Shown: positions 21,994 to 36,188, counted from the stretch's first letter. The stretch: 64,000 nucleotides of DNA from Hirudinaria manillensis (GCA_034509925.1 CM067538.1:1837501-1901500), one strand, 5' to 3'. Notes: generated by a model not told the origin, from the sequence alone. Translations and numbers: made by a program.

Positions 21994-22293
21994 TCACTGA
22001 AGGCTTTTTAAATTCTCGAGGAATGGTACCTGTTCTTGCCTGTGTTGGACCAGATGATCCAAGGCTTCCGCGGCATTGAACCATCTGCGAGTTCTGCCCA
22101 TGCTCTTCTCAATCCATTCCTCATCCATGTCTTTCACGACCAGCACGTACACGGCAGTCTTCGATTTGTTCCTCTCGTTCGAAAAGATTCCCAGCAATCG
22201 ACTCAAACTGCCCGTGACTCCAGCTTCCTCGTGGGCTTCCCTCAAAGCGGCCAAATTTTCTTTCTCTCCTGGGTCAATCCCTCCGCCAGGGAC
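21994..22293 (-). pseudogene. 5'-truncated copy of the Nudix (DIPP-like) gene
   Basis: From the stop codon at 21994 back to 22293 it is almost identical to 20618-20917, beginning within VPGGGIDPGE, and is then abruptly replaced by unrelated sequence. The first 48 or so residues are therefore missing, although the Nudix box itself is intact. Similarity extends about 120 bp into 3' flanking sequence, beyond the AATAAA signal, to about 21876. That favours a DNA-level segmental duplication over reverse transcription. It is unlikely to fold as an active enzyme. Confidence 0.85.
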
Positions 22294-22498
22294 ATGTCTC
22301 TTTAGCTCGTTTTACGCAAATGCGAAATACTAACCACGAACAGGGGAAAATTTCAATGGTTTATTTGTAATTTGGAATTATTCAGTATTTATTAACACAA
22401 TGTGAGGCCATTCTGGTTTCAAATATTTCAATCGTTTAAAATGCTTCCATGAAAATTGAATATTGAATTAGATGTGCTCAAAACGTACTGTTTGCTAT

Positions 22499-23036
22499 CT
22501 ACATCTTTCTTCCGAACAGCATATAAACAGCTTCATTCCGCTTAAGAGAAGTCGGGTGTATTTTCTTGAACCTAAATTTAAACCAAAAGACTGAATGAAA
22601 AATGTTACTTCATTGAGAAGTGGCATATCTGGGGCGATGGGGGTGGAGTGAGGAACACTCATCCTTTCCTCCGCTGTGATTCAAAGAGGACCGAATTTAT
22701 TTAAATCATAAAGACCGGGAGAATTTTATCCAACCTTTAAAATTAATGTTTAATTACATTTTATTCTGCTGCACGCAAATAATTTTTTCCCTTCCACCAA
22801 ATTTTTTTTCCCTCAAGTGTTCCAGATTTGCCACTGGTGTCAAATTAGTTTTGAAACCTCCGAAGTTCAAGAATAGATTTATAAGAAAAATTTCAAATTA
22901 CTTTTCATAAGCAATCTTCAAAGGATCCTCTTTGTCGGGATTCATTGTTCTGTACTTTTTGTAGATGGCCCAGGTGCTCAGATATCTCACGTAGTCTTCC
23001 ACGCTGATGTCGAATTCAACCGACAAAGAATCGTCC
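22499..23036 (-). other. orphan copy (D) of the last two methyltransferase exons
   Basis: Exons at 23036-22902 (135 bp) and 22571-22499 (73 bp) correspond to methyltransferase exons 5 and 6. The frame is open, with SVEFDISVEDYV and DPLKIAYEK in the first, and KKIHPTSLKRN to a stop after GRKM in the second. Splice sites and phases fit those of the complete genes. It is closer to orphan pair C than to A or B (shared STWAIY and LSVEFD), so C and D share a more recent origin. No exons 1-4 lie between it and copy B. Confidence 0.75.
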
Positions 23037-24249
23037 CTGTAGTACGACGTTGTTCATCAATTTTTAACACCAGTCCAACACATTTAATAAATCATAAAAA
23101 ATATCTTGCCAATTGTGCTCTAACTAGAAACCAAACATCTCTTGGAACTCAAGTACGTTCCATACTAAAGGCGATAGTGGTATAGCATTTCACTTATGTT
23201 GATTTCCATTAAAAATTTAAGTGTAAGCGCAATATTCCTTGGGATATTAATTAACTTGATTTAATTATAATTCATAACTATTACCTTTGAAAGTCGACCT
23301 TCCAAGAAAAATAAACAAAGTTAAGTAAAAGATGTCTTTGGCCTCTGGGTTAAGTCACAGTTTAATATCTCGTGCCACACCTGCATACTTTAACTGTTTC
23401 GCTAAAATTCAATGACGTTTGGTGAAATAACAGAAGTGTCTGACATGCGACAGGCCTTAATAATGTGTTTTGATATTATCAGTTGGTTTAATTTGATAGG
23501 TATTGATTATCACTATTAGCATTTATCATTCTGTAACGTTATACAAGCGTATAGTGGTTGACATCAGTTAATATTGATGTGTCATATTGACTAGCTGCAT
23601 ATGATGAACTTTGTGGGCGAAAATCAGTAATTATTTGTCTTTTACAATCTAGAAAAACTCTCCATCTAATGGACACAAATGTACCCATTCCATAATTAAA
23701 AATAATTTTATATGAATACTTAGCAATAGATTTATAGATGATATGGCATCTGGACATGAACATCTGGGTCGATACTTGAAAAAAAAACACATCGATAATG
23801 TTCATCCTCCTCGAATGATCAGAACATACTGAAGTTAAGCAACAAAATTGGTTCGATTTTACCAATCATAATCATCATCATTCTGCCTGCTACAATAGGT
23901 GACATGCGGGGCCATAATTTTCAGCTATCTCTTCCGTCTTCTGTCCTCTGATGAACTAGTGATACTACCTAGTTACTTGAGAATATATAATACATTATAA
24001 CATACAATGAAAGTTAATAGACCATTACATTAAACCATTCATGGTAACACTTTCTTTAGGAAGCAATAGGAAATATTTGAGGATATTATCTGAAATGACT
24101 TAGTAAAAAGCTTGATAACATCAACCACTGACCTCCTTAAAAGAAATTATGAAGCAATCAGGTTACCAACGCATTAAAATGTTCTTTGGTCACGCGGTAT
24201 CCGTTTCTAACTTTATAATAAGATTTCATACTATTATTTAAATCATATA
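23037..24249. other. intergenic, no gene seen
   Basis: A 108-codon minus-strand frame at 23539-23865 shows no recognisable motif and AT-driven composition, so I do not call it. Confidence 0.5.
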
Positions 24250-24690
24250 TCCAAATTTCATTATATTATTTCGCCTCCTGGCCGACTTGACCTTCTGCTT
24301 CAAACTGCTGAAGGGTTTTGTAGACTCTCCCCTGAAACATTTCCTGGTTCTTCAAAGTTATCGCGGCACAAGGGGTCACAATCTTAAGCTAAAGCAATGC
24401 AAATTTTCTACCGACGTCGTCAAATATTCTTTTTGCACTAGGATTGTTCAACCTTGGAACTCATTACCACCTGATTTTATTAATGCTACAACCGTTTCTA
24501 GATTCAATGCACTTATAAGAGACTTTGATCTTAGCAAATACCTTACATATAACTAACTCTCATTGTAGTCATTATCGCCATCCTGATTCATACAGTCATT
24601 GTAATTTGTCCTTGCTCGAATTGGAAATCGAAAACTGTGTTAGTGGTCCTATTGTGCCCTTCAGTTTGAATAAATAAATAAATATAAAAT
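24250..24690 (+). mobile_element. 3' end of a non-LTR (LINE) retrotransposon, 5'-truncated
   Basis: The frame up to the stop at 24556 encodes the typical C-terminal tail of LINE pol proteins: RLLADLTFCFKLLKG, then YRGTRGHNLKL, then VQPWNSLPPDFINA and a final FDLSKYLTYN. It is followed by a short 3' UTR and a tail of AATAAATAAATAAA units at about 24668-24684. The rest of the pol gene is absent, as in usual 5'-truncated insertions. Confidence 0.8.
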
Positions 24691-25266
24691 TAATATTTAC
24701 GAAAGTTATGCCAAAAACATATGGTCCGCTTAAAGATATGACGACTACTGTATGTTAGGAAAGAGAATTAATTCAGTCCACCGCCGGGCTGGTCACCTTT
24801 GACACTCACCTGTTTAACTATATTTTTTCTCTTCCTTTTGCGGGAATTGTTTTCTACTTGTAATATTATTAAATCTCATTACTCACACTTTAAATTCTAA
24901 TCCATATTCTTACTCGTCATGAATAACACAATGAATTCGTAGGTAATGGTTTAAGACACTTTGTCTATATTCAGGATTGGTCTCGGTTGAAGACGCTAAA
25001 TCGATAGTGCTAGAGATTCTAAGTATTTTTTTTTATTCCAACCGAATACAAATGTACTCCCGAAAATTCGTTACAAAAGACAAAATACAACAAGAAATAA
25101 ACCACGGTTTTGAAGTTTTCAAAATTGTTCGATCTAATTTGAAACTTAAAAGCATTTTTAATTAGCACAACGCGAAGCCATTTTAATAATAAATAGAGCA
25201 TATTCCAGTAGTTAAAGATTTGGTGCCTTGCGGAATTAGACGTTGGACACGATAAAATTGTTGCAG
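24691..25266. other. intergenic, no gene seen
   Basis: AT-rich sequence downstream (minus strand) of methyltransferase B. Overlapping short frames at 24977-25201 on both strands lack motifs. Confidence 0.5.
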
Positions 25267-27125
25267 TTAATCCTTTCTTCCAAACAATACAAAAATTGCC
25301 TGTTTCCGTCTGATAGGAGCCGATTGGTGTATTTCCTTAAACCTGAAATTACATCAAAATGAAATTACATCATCGCTTTAAAATTATTTGAGATATTTTA
25401 AAATTAAAATTCAATTTTATCTGAATTTCAATTATTTCCTTCAATGTCTAGACCACGCTTTAATAAAAAAAAATACTTTTCATAAGCAATCTTCAAAGGA
25501 TCTTCTTTATCGGGATTCAAAGTTTTGTACTTTCTGTATGGAGACCAAGAACTCAGATAACCCACATAGTCTTCCACGCTATTCTCATTATCTAGTGTTA
25601 AGGAATCGCTCCTGTAGCATGTTATCATTTACCATTTTGAATCACATTGAAAACCACAGCATCAGAAACAAATATTTCGTCATGAATAACTGCATCAAAG
25701 TGAATTTATTAGGGACTTTTTTTTACCGCTTCCTAATATCCAAATCAATGTCACCTTTCTGCTGAGGGAAAATAGTCCTTAAACTCCGGAAATAAACGGT
25801 CATACTGATCTTCTACGTGAAACATTCCGTCTTCACCGTATTCTCTAATGGCGCCGTAGTAAAACTTCAATGAGCGATGGAATAACATTATTAGAAAAAG
25901 TATTAGAGACATAACAACTCAAGAATCCAAGTAGGCTTAACCTTTAACAATCCAATTTAAGAAACATACTTCATTAAAAATGTCCTGGTCCCTTTTATCC
26001 TCAAAGGTATTTAAACCATATCCATAAGCCACCAATAATCCACCCGGTCTCAACACCTTCTTACATTCGGCATAAAACTTTGGCCTGTCGAACCAATGTA
26101 AGGCTAGTGCCACAGTAATTAGGTCAACACTTGATTCTTTGACCAATGAAGACAAATTGCAGGCATCTTGGCAGAGAAAAGTCACCTTACTTGGATCTCG
26201 GTTTCCGTACTCCTGGAAATAAATATTCAAATCACTGGACTGACGTATTTGTTTTAAGCAAACAAAGGAAAACTTTGATCGCTTCGGTAATTTGACTCTC
26301 ACTGCCATCTATACCAAATGTTTCGTGGAAGTAATCAACGAGAGCCAATGTACTGGTTCCTGGTCCACATCCCACGTCAATGGCTAATTTCCATTTGCCG
26401 TTCACTTGTGAGCACTGATCTATAAATACAAGTTGAACGCGGTTCAAAGCACGTACTATGAAATATTGATATTCAATATTATTAGCCGTGATTCTACAGT
26501 TGGTCGAAATTGGTGAATCTAGGTAGAGGCTAATTTTAGATGTCTTGGTAAGGCCCATCACTTTTGCTTTTCATACCAAACCCCCACATCTAGCAGGGGA
26601 AAAGTACCGTATTAACAAAATTAGGCACTTCCTAACTTCATACTTAAGAGACTGCCATCAAAGTTTGTATTAGTTCTTAGTCGTAAAGTTGCCACATCAC
26701 CTAGCCCTGTTAAGAATTAGTCTCAATTACCTGGCTTTAAATTATAATAATAGTTCTTTAAAAGCCATTCTAATGAATTAAACTGCCTGTCGAGATTTCC
26801 GCTACAACCTTTCCGAATGGAATTTCTATGGTTACTCGCTAAATATAAATAAATTTTTAATTCTGTCATAAAAGTGATAATCTCGAACCGTTATAAAACG
26901 CAGATAAATTTCACATCGAGGCTAGATAAACAATACATTTATTAAGGCATTTGTTGAATTTGAAAATGATTCCTAAATGCACAAAATACCTCTCTGGTGA
27001 TCTGGTAACTTTTCGTAGCTTTCTTTCAACTTGTCAGCAAACAGTTTGTAAACATTATCTGGATATTTAGGTCGATACTTGAGATATAATTGAGAGTGTT
27101 CAGCTTCCTTGAACATCCACGACAT
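25267..27125 (-). CDS. class I SAM-dependent methyltransferase, copy B, six exons
   Basis: Paralogue of 16652-18119 with the same six-exon layout: 27125-26990, 26419-26274, 26212-25970, 25864-25755, 25611-25477 and 25342-25267, giving 281 residues. Exons 1, 2, 4 and 5 have the same length as in copy A; exon 3 is one codon shorter (FDRPKF versus FDQRPKF). Exons 2 and 3 are almost identical to copy A, including the AIDVGCGPGTST motif and the short intron between them, whereas exons 1, 4 and 5 are more diverged. That could indicate gene conversion over the catalytic core. The fifth exon donor is AA|GTATTT. The substrate is unknown. The start is at MSWMFKEAEHS; an in-frame upstream Met at 27158 is less likely because copy A has none. 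Confidence 0.82.
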
Positions 27126-29074
27126 CTTAACTAAACCTATAAAGCCAGCGAATAGCACAGATTATGTATCGGTCGGATTTCCAAATAGAATGAGTTGGAA
27201 AAAGAAATTCGAAATTCAAGATATTTAATTTAAGGTCACCAAAAATGCGATACTCTCAAGAGATAAATAGTGTTCCTAGAAAGCGGCGCTTAAATACACT
27301 CAAGCCGAGCCAAGTAAGCCTAAAGAATTTCATTAATATTTTTAGGCGTCGTGGCCATTAGTAACGATATTTTCATGAATTATTTAAATAAATATCAATT
27401 GCTGCAAAATCATACCCTTAATAAGCTGCCAACTGAAACCAATAAAATTCCGCACAAAATAAAATAACTGCGAATAACACAGTATCTGAACACTGTGGTC
27501 CCACCTGGTTAGTTTCACACAAGCGTTAATTCAAGGCTCATAAAATTTAAACAGGCTGAGAAGAAGCAGACGTTTGTGACATTCAAATAAAAACATTTTT
27601 ATTAAACTTTCCCAATAGTATTTATTTTTAATTAGCTATATTATATTATCACATATAAGTCTTAACTGTATTCAACTCCACTAAACTCAAATTATGATTA
27701 TAATTATTAGTGCTTATTATTAGTGACAAAGATTGATTGTCAGGGATTGTCAAAACTCAGAAAAAGGGAAAAATATTTGACACTGGAGACTAGGACCAAA
27801 GGAAAAGTAAGCAAATATCTGATTTGTAGTTTAAATTTGGTCAGCTAGCAAAATTAAAACACTTGATTTTCATTTTTATTTCCAATAATAATTTATATAC
27901 AGACTAATATCATCATATATGAAAGCATGGAATGGTCAGCCATTGTCCTAGTCACCTCCCATTTATATGTTTCTTCTTATACTGTGGAAGGAACATGCCA
28001 TCCCCTCCATCTATGGATGTTCATATCAGCCATTGTTTGCCACTTATTTTTGTTCTTGGGGATAAAGTATTTCATTTTATTTAGTCTAGGCTATCACTTT
28101 GACACAACACAAGAGACACAAAACACACACAATACAAAAATTATTAAACAATCCAGCATCATCCTAAGACATTTTATAATGTTTTCTTTCACAAATTCTA
28201 AGGAAATTTTGGGGATATAACCTGGAGTTATTTTTGTGCAAAAAAAAGATTGATATTCTCAATGGGTATGACAACCTCACACACAGAACTAGTACAGCCA
28301 TGCACTGTACTTTGCATGCATGCCAGGTTCCACATGATCCCTGATTGTAACAACCTCCCGCCAATTTAAACTAATATCTTTTTGTGCTGGAGAATTAATT
28401 GGTGAAGTTATTATGGCTGTTGATAAACCATATCGATAAACTCCATTAAAATTCATTAACGTTATCATTTATACCATTTAACTTTTCAGAGCTTTTCATA
28501 GATTTGACAATATATAATTATTTATTAAGTACATATATTTGCTATTAAGCACCTGTGATGCTAGATTAATCTGTAATTTTAATGTAATCCAAAAGAAAAA
28601 TTTTAAAATGCACAAGAGTTTCAATACTATTACTAATGGTTTTATATCAGCTTCAGTCAATGATCTCATTTATTTTTTAATTAAATTATTATTGCAATTT
28701 TAAATATAGTTCATGCTTAGTCTAATATGGCCATTTATATGTCATACAATTGTCCAAACGCATTGATTACAAACCAGTTTTAAATTTTTTTTGTTAAGGC
28801 CACAACATCGTAAGATGTAATATAATGAATAAAATAAATGCCACAAGTTGTGACATAAATAATACCTTTGCTAAAAATTAGATAACTATTTAATTAACAC
28901 ATAAACATTAAATTAAGCTTAATTCATCAATTCGTGTTTACACTTCATAGAATCTGAATTTTAACAATGCCCATTACACCTCAGCAATATCATATGATAT
29001 TACTAGAATCACGAAATAATATATCTTCTTTAAGGAGATTATACGAATTTAAGTTTAATTTCATAACATATATA
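27126..29074. other. intergenic, no gene seen
   Basis: AT-rich. Frames at 27927-28220 (+) and 28164-28364 (-) carry no family signal. A CACAACACAAGAGACACA-like patch near 28105-28135 is low complexity. Confidence 0.5.
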
Positions 29075-29083
29075 TTATTAAAC
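29075..29083. repeat. left 9-bp target-site duplication (TTATTAAAC) of the Merlin-type element
   Basis: Identical to 30447-30455 and directly abuts the terminal inverted repeat that starts GGTATTCCC. Confidence 0.9.
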
Positions 29084-29430
29084 GGTATTCCCGATCGATA
29101 AGCCCTCTCTATTATCGCTCACAACAATGGAGCTCCATAGCTCCACCCCCCATACATAATTTATTAATGTAGCTCCTCCTCCTGCTAATTTGTAAAACAA
29201 ATTGTATATATTTTCTTAAAAAATATATTATTATATTTAAAAATATACGTTCAATATTTTAAAAATACTCAATCAAATTAAAATCAAGTAAAACAACACG
29301 TAGCTCGGCTAAAGTGAACAATGACAAAAATTGCGCGGGAGCTGACCGTCCAATCAGAGGCTTCTGGAAAATATGACTTTATTAGTTATTTCTCCACCCA
29401 TCAAATTCCACATAAAGTAAAGCATATTTA

Positions 29431-29839
29431 TATACAAAAACGCTCTTGCCGATAGTACGACAGTACGTGCTTCCAGGTAAGAAAAACTTAGATAATTCTG
29501 TAAATCAGTGGAATAAACGAATTAACTTTTAATTTCCTTTTAATAGGCACTACTGTCTGGAGCGATCAGTGGGGGGCCTACAGAAACTTAACGGCAGTGA
29601 CTGGATTAGATCACGCCACTGTGAACCATTCCCTGATGTTTGTGGCCTCCAACGGCGTCAACACGAACTCCGTCGAGAACATGTGGAGATGTGCGAAGGA
29701 CAAGATAACGAAAATGAGAGGAACTTGTCCTGAGCACATCGAATCTTATCTCGCGGAGTTCCTTTGGCGCCGTTTGATACCCAGGAGATCCCTATTCGAC
29801 AGGACGCTGGAGCTGATTCGAGCATATTATCCTGTATAA
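29431..29839 (+). pseudogene. C-terminal remnant of ISXO2/Merlin transposase, two exons
   Basis: Exon piece about 29431-29476 encodes LLPIVRQYVLPG. It joins by a canonical GT-AG intron (29477-29546) to 29547-29839, which begins TTVWSDQWGAYRNL, continues with LDHATVNHS and then VNTNSVENMWRCAKDK, and ends with EFLWRRL...YYPV. The SDxWxAY aspartate and the HxTVNHS and N-x-x-E-x-x-W motifs are hallmarks of the DDE catalytic domain of this family. The upstream exons with the zinc ribbon and first catalytic Asp are absent: the sequence runs straight into the inverted repeat. Confidence 0.85.
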
Positions 29840-29932
29840 ATTTTGTACATAAACACTCTTTGCTTTTTGTTGTAAATAAATATTCTGTGCTTTACTTTAT
29901 GTGGGATTTTATGGGTGGAGAATATAACTAAT

Positions 29933-30156
29933 TTTTTTTTGTTGAGTTTATGAGTTTATTAAGGTATCAAAGCAACTGAAAGAACAAATAGCAAATTGAA
30001 CATGTACAATATTAAACAGACAATTATGAACATACCACAATGAAACAAATGAACTTAAAATACAAAATAAACTCATAGGGTCAGTCTTAAGGAAGCGCAA
30101 GTTAACTCCCTAATTGAATCTGGTATTGAGATATATAATCTCGGACCATAACCCTG
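29933..30156 (-). mobile_element. retroposed 3' tail inserted in the right arm of the Merlin element
   Basis: This 224-bp block interrupts the right inverted repeat and has no counterpart in the left arm. Read on the minus strand it ends with AATAAACTC, a short spacer and a run of nine A, as expected of a polyadenylated retrotransposon 3' end. No coding part remains, so the family is unknown. Confidence 0.6.
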
Positions 30157-30446
30157 ATTTTCCAGAAGCCTCTGATTGGACGGTCAGCTCCCGCGCAATT
30201 TTTGTCATTGTTCACTTTAGCCGAGCTACGTGTTGTTTTACTTGATTTTAATTTGATTGAGTATTTTTAAAATATTGAACGTATATTTTTAAATATAATA
30301 ATATATTTTTTAAGAAAATATATACAATTTTTTTTACAAATTAGCAGGAGGAGGAGCTACATTAATAAATTATGTATGGGGGGTGGAGCTATGGTTGCTC
30401 CATTGTTGTGAGCGATAATAGAGAGGGCTTATCGATCGGGAATACC

Positions 30447-30455
30447 TTATTAAAC
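30447..30455. repeat. right 9-bp target-site duplication (TTATTAAAC)
   Basis: Perfect partner of 29075-29083. Confidence 0.9.
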
Positions 30456-33549
<3,094 letters not shown>

Positions 33550-33556
33550 TTTTGAA

Positions 33557-33790
33557 AGACGATTTATACAGTTAATCGAATTGTTTAAAATTTATTTGCG
33601 CATTTTCAGCACATACCTTTGCTATTGAATAAACGTGCTATATTTTTTTTTTCAAAATGAACTTCTCAAATTTCAATTAATTTAAAAAGGACAAAGTAGA
33701 ATGTTAATCTGGCATAATGGGATCGACTACATGTCCAAAGTGGCACAAGCGTACTCTAAAGATTTTAAATCCTGAAAGCTGTTTTTTCTT
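33557..33790 (+). pseudogene. remnant of the 3' end and UTR of another VCP copy (forward)
   Basis: Begins GACGATTTATACAGTTAA, the last codons and stop of VCP, and continues with a diverged version of the VCP 3' UTR including an AATAAA signal near 33628. It matches 35932-36188, in inverted orientation, over a longer stretch than it matches the two intact genes. It lies 7 bp after the copy 1 duplication unit. Confidence 0.8.
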
Positions 33791-33807
33791 TTAAATAATT
33801 GGGTCAA

Positions 33808-33958
33808 TGTTATGACTCCAAAAATGTCGAGATCTAAACGGTTTATTAAAATCACCGCAACACGACACAGTTCGAATGAAGACACAAGCGACTTAAAGGA
33901 AACAACGAGCGTGTCTCGTAGTTGAGGTATACAACCCAAAAATACATACAATCCTACA
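33808..33958 (-). mobile_element. 3' LTR (151 bp) of a Gypsy-type retrotransposon
   Basis: Read on the minus strand it starts TGTAGGATTG, contains AATAAACC and ends CATAACA, a TG...CA structure. It directly follows a purine tract (33961-33974, G-run followed by AGGT) at the end of the integrase gene. No second LTR was found in the window. Confidence 0.65.
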
Positions 33959-33972
33959 TCACCTCCCCCCCC

Positions 33973-35225
33973 CTAAACGATTAGATATTTCTTCCTCTGG
34001 GGATCCATCTCCAGCCTTCTCGGATGTCGGCGGTTCCTTGTGAATCTTTTCTTTGGTGTTCGAGGTTGTTCTGGCGGAATGGCATGCTCCACTTCGCTCT
34101 CTGGGATTTCTTCTGGTTCCGGTGTGTTTGTGTGTCCTGCGGTTGCCTGGGATGTCCCACTTAGTAGCAGGAATGGCATGTCGAATGCTTCACACATCAT
34201 CTTCAGTGAATCATCTTGCGCACGCTTTCTGAGCTCTTTCGCTTGGAGATGAAGCATTTTGCAGCTAGTCTCCACTAGGTAGACTTGACGTCCCAGTCTA
34301 CGCTTGATCCATCCTTGTATCCACTTTGGATGACTTGGGTCGCTGCAGTTTCCTACGAAGACTGCGTCTCCCGCGACGAACTCTCTCATTCGCTGGTGGA
34401 CAGGTTTCCTGTCTTCCATCTCATGATCAGCTCTTGGGAGATGTTTCATCGGTTTCTTGAGTTGGAGGTCACTCAAGGGAGTTCTCAACGGTCTCCCTAG
34501 GAGTTTTTCTGCCGGCGTCTTCAAATCTGTCAAAGACATACATGGCGTTGTCCGATACGTCAGTAGAAATTTCTGGAGCGCATCCTCCATCACTTCCTCC
34601 TCCTGCAGCTTTTGTAGCGTATGCTTGAATGTATCCACAAAACGCTCATCTTGCCCATTTCAATGACGTTGGTATGGCGGTGACCTGATGTGTTGAATTC
34701 CATTCTTCTGACAGTACTCTTGGAACTCCTTGGCCGTGAACTGTGTCCCATTGTCCGAAACTAGTATCTTTGGGTAAGCGTGCTGCGCAAAAATTCTACC
34801 CAGTTCTTTGATTGTGGCAGTGGATGTTGAAGTCCTTATTTTCACAACTTCAGGCCACTTGGAGAAGGCGTCCACCACGATCAGGAACATCATTCCTTCA
34901 ATCGGGCCGGCAAAGTAAATATGGATCCTCTCCAAGGCACAATCCGGTTTCGGACATGGTGTAAGTTCATTCCTGTCAGTCATCTTTGCAGCCAACTGAC
35001 ATGAACTGCAAAGTCTCACTCTGTCTTCGATGTCCTTATCAATTCCTTGCCAGAAGACATGTATTCGAGCCAACATCATCATTCTAGTTGTTCCTGGATG
35101 TCCCTCGTGCAGCATCTTCAGTATTCGGCCTTGCAGGGCTGATGGAATCACGGCTCGTGTTCCCATGAAAAGTGCACCTTCGTGGACTGATAGGTCCTTA
35201 GAACGGCTGTGGAAGGCGTGCAGAG
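33973..35225 (-). pseudogene. Gypsy-type integrase fragment, inactivated
   Basis: One minus-strand frame contains the HHCC zinc-binding module (HEGHPGTTRM...LCSSCQ), an integrase core (PIEGMMFLIVVDAFSKWPEV, then VSDNGTQF and NGQDERFVDTF) and a Ty3/Gypsy-like C-terminal region (VAGDAVFVGN and beyond). Two lesions are plain. The position normally held by the first catalytic Asp in a His-Ile-Asp-Phe-type motif is Tyr here (HIYFAGP), and a TGA stop at about 34658-34661 interrupts the frame just before NGQDERF, where Ser is expected. Reverse transcriptase, RNase H and gag are absent; the 5' side is cut off near 35225. Confidence 0.85.
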
Positions 35226-35231
35226 AGCATA

Positions 35232-35347
35232 TTAATGTAGTTAAACGAAAAAAGATTAAATAAAAACTGAACCAAAACATCTATATTTTTAGCAAAGCTT
35301 TTAATAAAATAATAATAATAGATTTAAAAATCTATTTTATTGCTTAA
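35232..35347. repeat. 116-bp AT-rich direct repeat, copy R1
   Basis: From TAATGTAG to ATTGCTTAA; closely similar to 36237-36352. It abuts the truncated 5' side of the integrase fragment. Confidence 0.8.
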
Positions 35348-35376
35348 CTTAATGCTGCACTTAACAAGACCATGGA

Positions 35377-35691
35377 CTATTTTGTAGCATAAGCATAAAT
35401 CGTAGATGAGATGTTCATGTTCCAGTGTTGTAGTCTGCTATGGTATGGCAGTGCTCTGAAGCCGGGATGGATCATTGAAATACTTAAAGGAACTCTTTCA
35501 ATTTTCATCTTAAGCTGCTTAAAATGTGGACTCCAGACTGCGGAGCAGTATTCAAGGAATGGTCGGACATAGGAGCAATAATTTCTGGTTAAGATATTTT
35601 TGTTTTTCGTGTGGAAGCATTTGAGAAGCAATTTCCATCTTACAAATGCTTTATGGACAATGTTATTGGCATGAGTCTTGTCTGATAGCAA
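35377..35691 (-). pseudogene. LINE reverse transcriptase C-terminal fragment
   Basis: The minus-strand frame includes KAFVRWKLLLKCF, an Asn-Ile-Leu-Thr-Arg segment, then YVRPFLEYCSAVWSPH and KIERV, the characteristic region after the polymerase domain in Jockey/CR1-like LINEs. Upstream catalytic domains are missing and the downstream reading loses similarity near the end. Confidence 0.8.
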
Positions 35692-35931
35692 AAACTAGAT
35701 AATAACGAAAGTACAATAATAAGGGATTGAAGAGTAAACAAATAGTTTATTGACTATATCATTGAATTGTGAAGCCAAGTTTGTTAGGTTTTAGAATCGC
35801 GAATTTTAGAATTACATAACAAAGTTATTGATTTTCATAATTTCATTTCATTTTTGATTCGTGCCGTCAATAACCTGGTCAATGTTTGTTTCTGGTTCGT
35901 ATTTCATACTTCTTTTGATGCACACAAGAAC

Positions 35932-36188
35932 AAACAGCTTCCAGGATTTAAAAGACTTAGAGTACGCTTGTGTCACTTTGGACATGTAATCGGTCCCATT
36001 ATGCGAGACTAATATTCTACTTTGTCTTTTACAAATTAATTAAAATTTGAGAAGTTCATTTTGAAAAAAAGATAGCACGTTTATTCAATAATAACAAAGG
36101 TATACGATGAAAATTCGCAAATAAATTGTAAACAACTCGATTAACTGTATAAATCGTCCTGAGACGAGTCATACAGAGAAGACTTGAG
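35932..36188 (-). pseudogene. remnant of the 3' end and UTR of another VCP copy (inverted)
   Basis: Read on the minus strand it starts in the final VCP codons ([15 protein letters not shown], stop), with Gln to Leu relative to the intact genes, and continues through a diverged 3' UTR with AATAAA. It pairs with the forward remnant at 33557-33790, so the retroelement cluster between them is bracketed by inverted VCP ends. Confidence 0.82.

Larger units (their letters stand above)
29084..30446 (+). mobile_element. Merlin-type (IS1016/IS1595-like) DNA transposon, defective
   Basis: A 1,363-bp element flanked by a perfect 9-bp duplication. The terminal inverted repeats are long: 29084-29372 against 30157-30446, starting GGTATTCCCGATCGATAAGC. 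A second matching inverted stretch lies inside (about 29379-29428 against 29877-29932), so the original repeats were probably about 345 bp. The interior carries the C-terminal part of an ISXO2-like transposase. Long inverted repeats, 8-9 bp duplications and this transposase type define the Merlin superfamily. The N-terminal half of the transposase is missing, so the element is not autonomous. Confidence 0.88.

Noticed and set aside
23539..23865. 108-codon minus-strand frame
   Set aside because: Composition follows the AT-rich background; no motif and no paralogue in the window.
23945..23995. Hammerhead-ribozyme-like CTGATGA followed by a perfect ACTAG/CTAGT stem
   Set aside because: The GAAA core strand after stem II is missing and stems I and III do not form convincingly.
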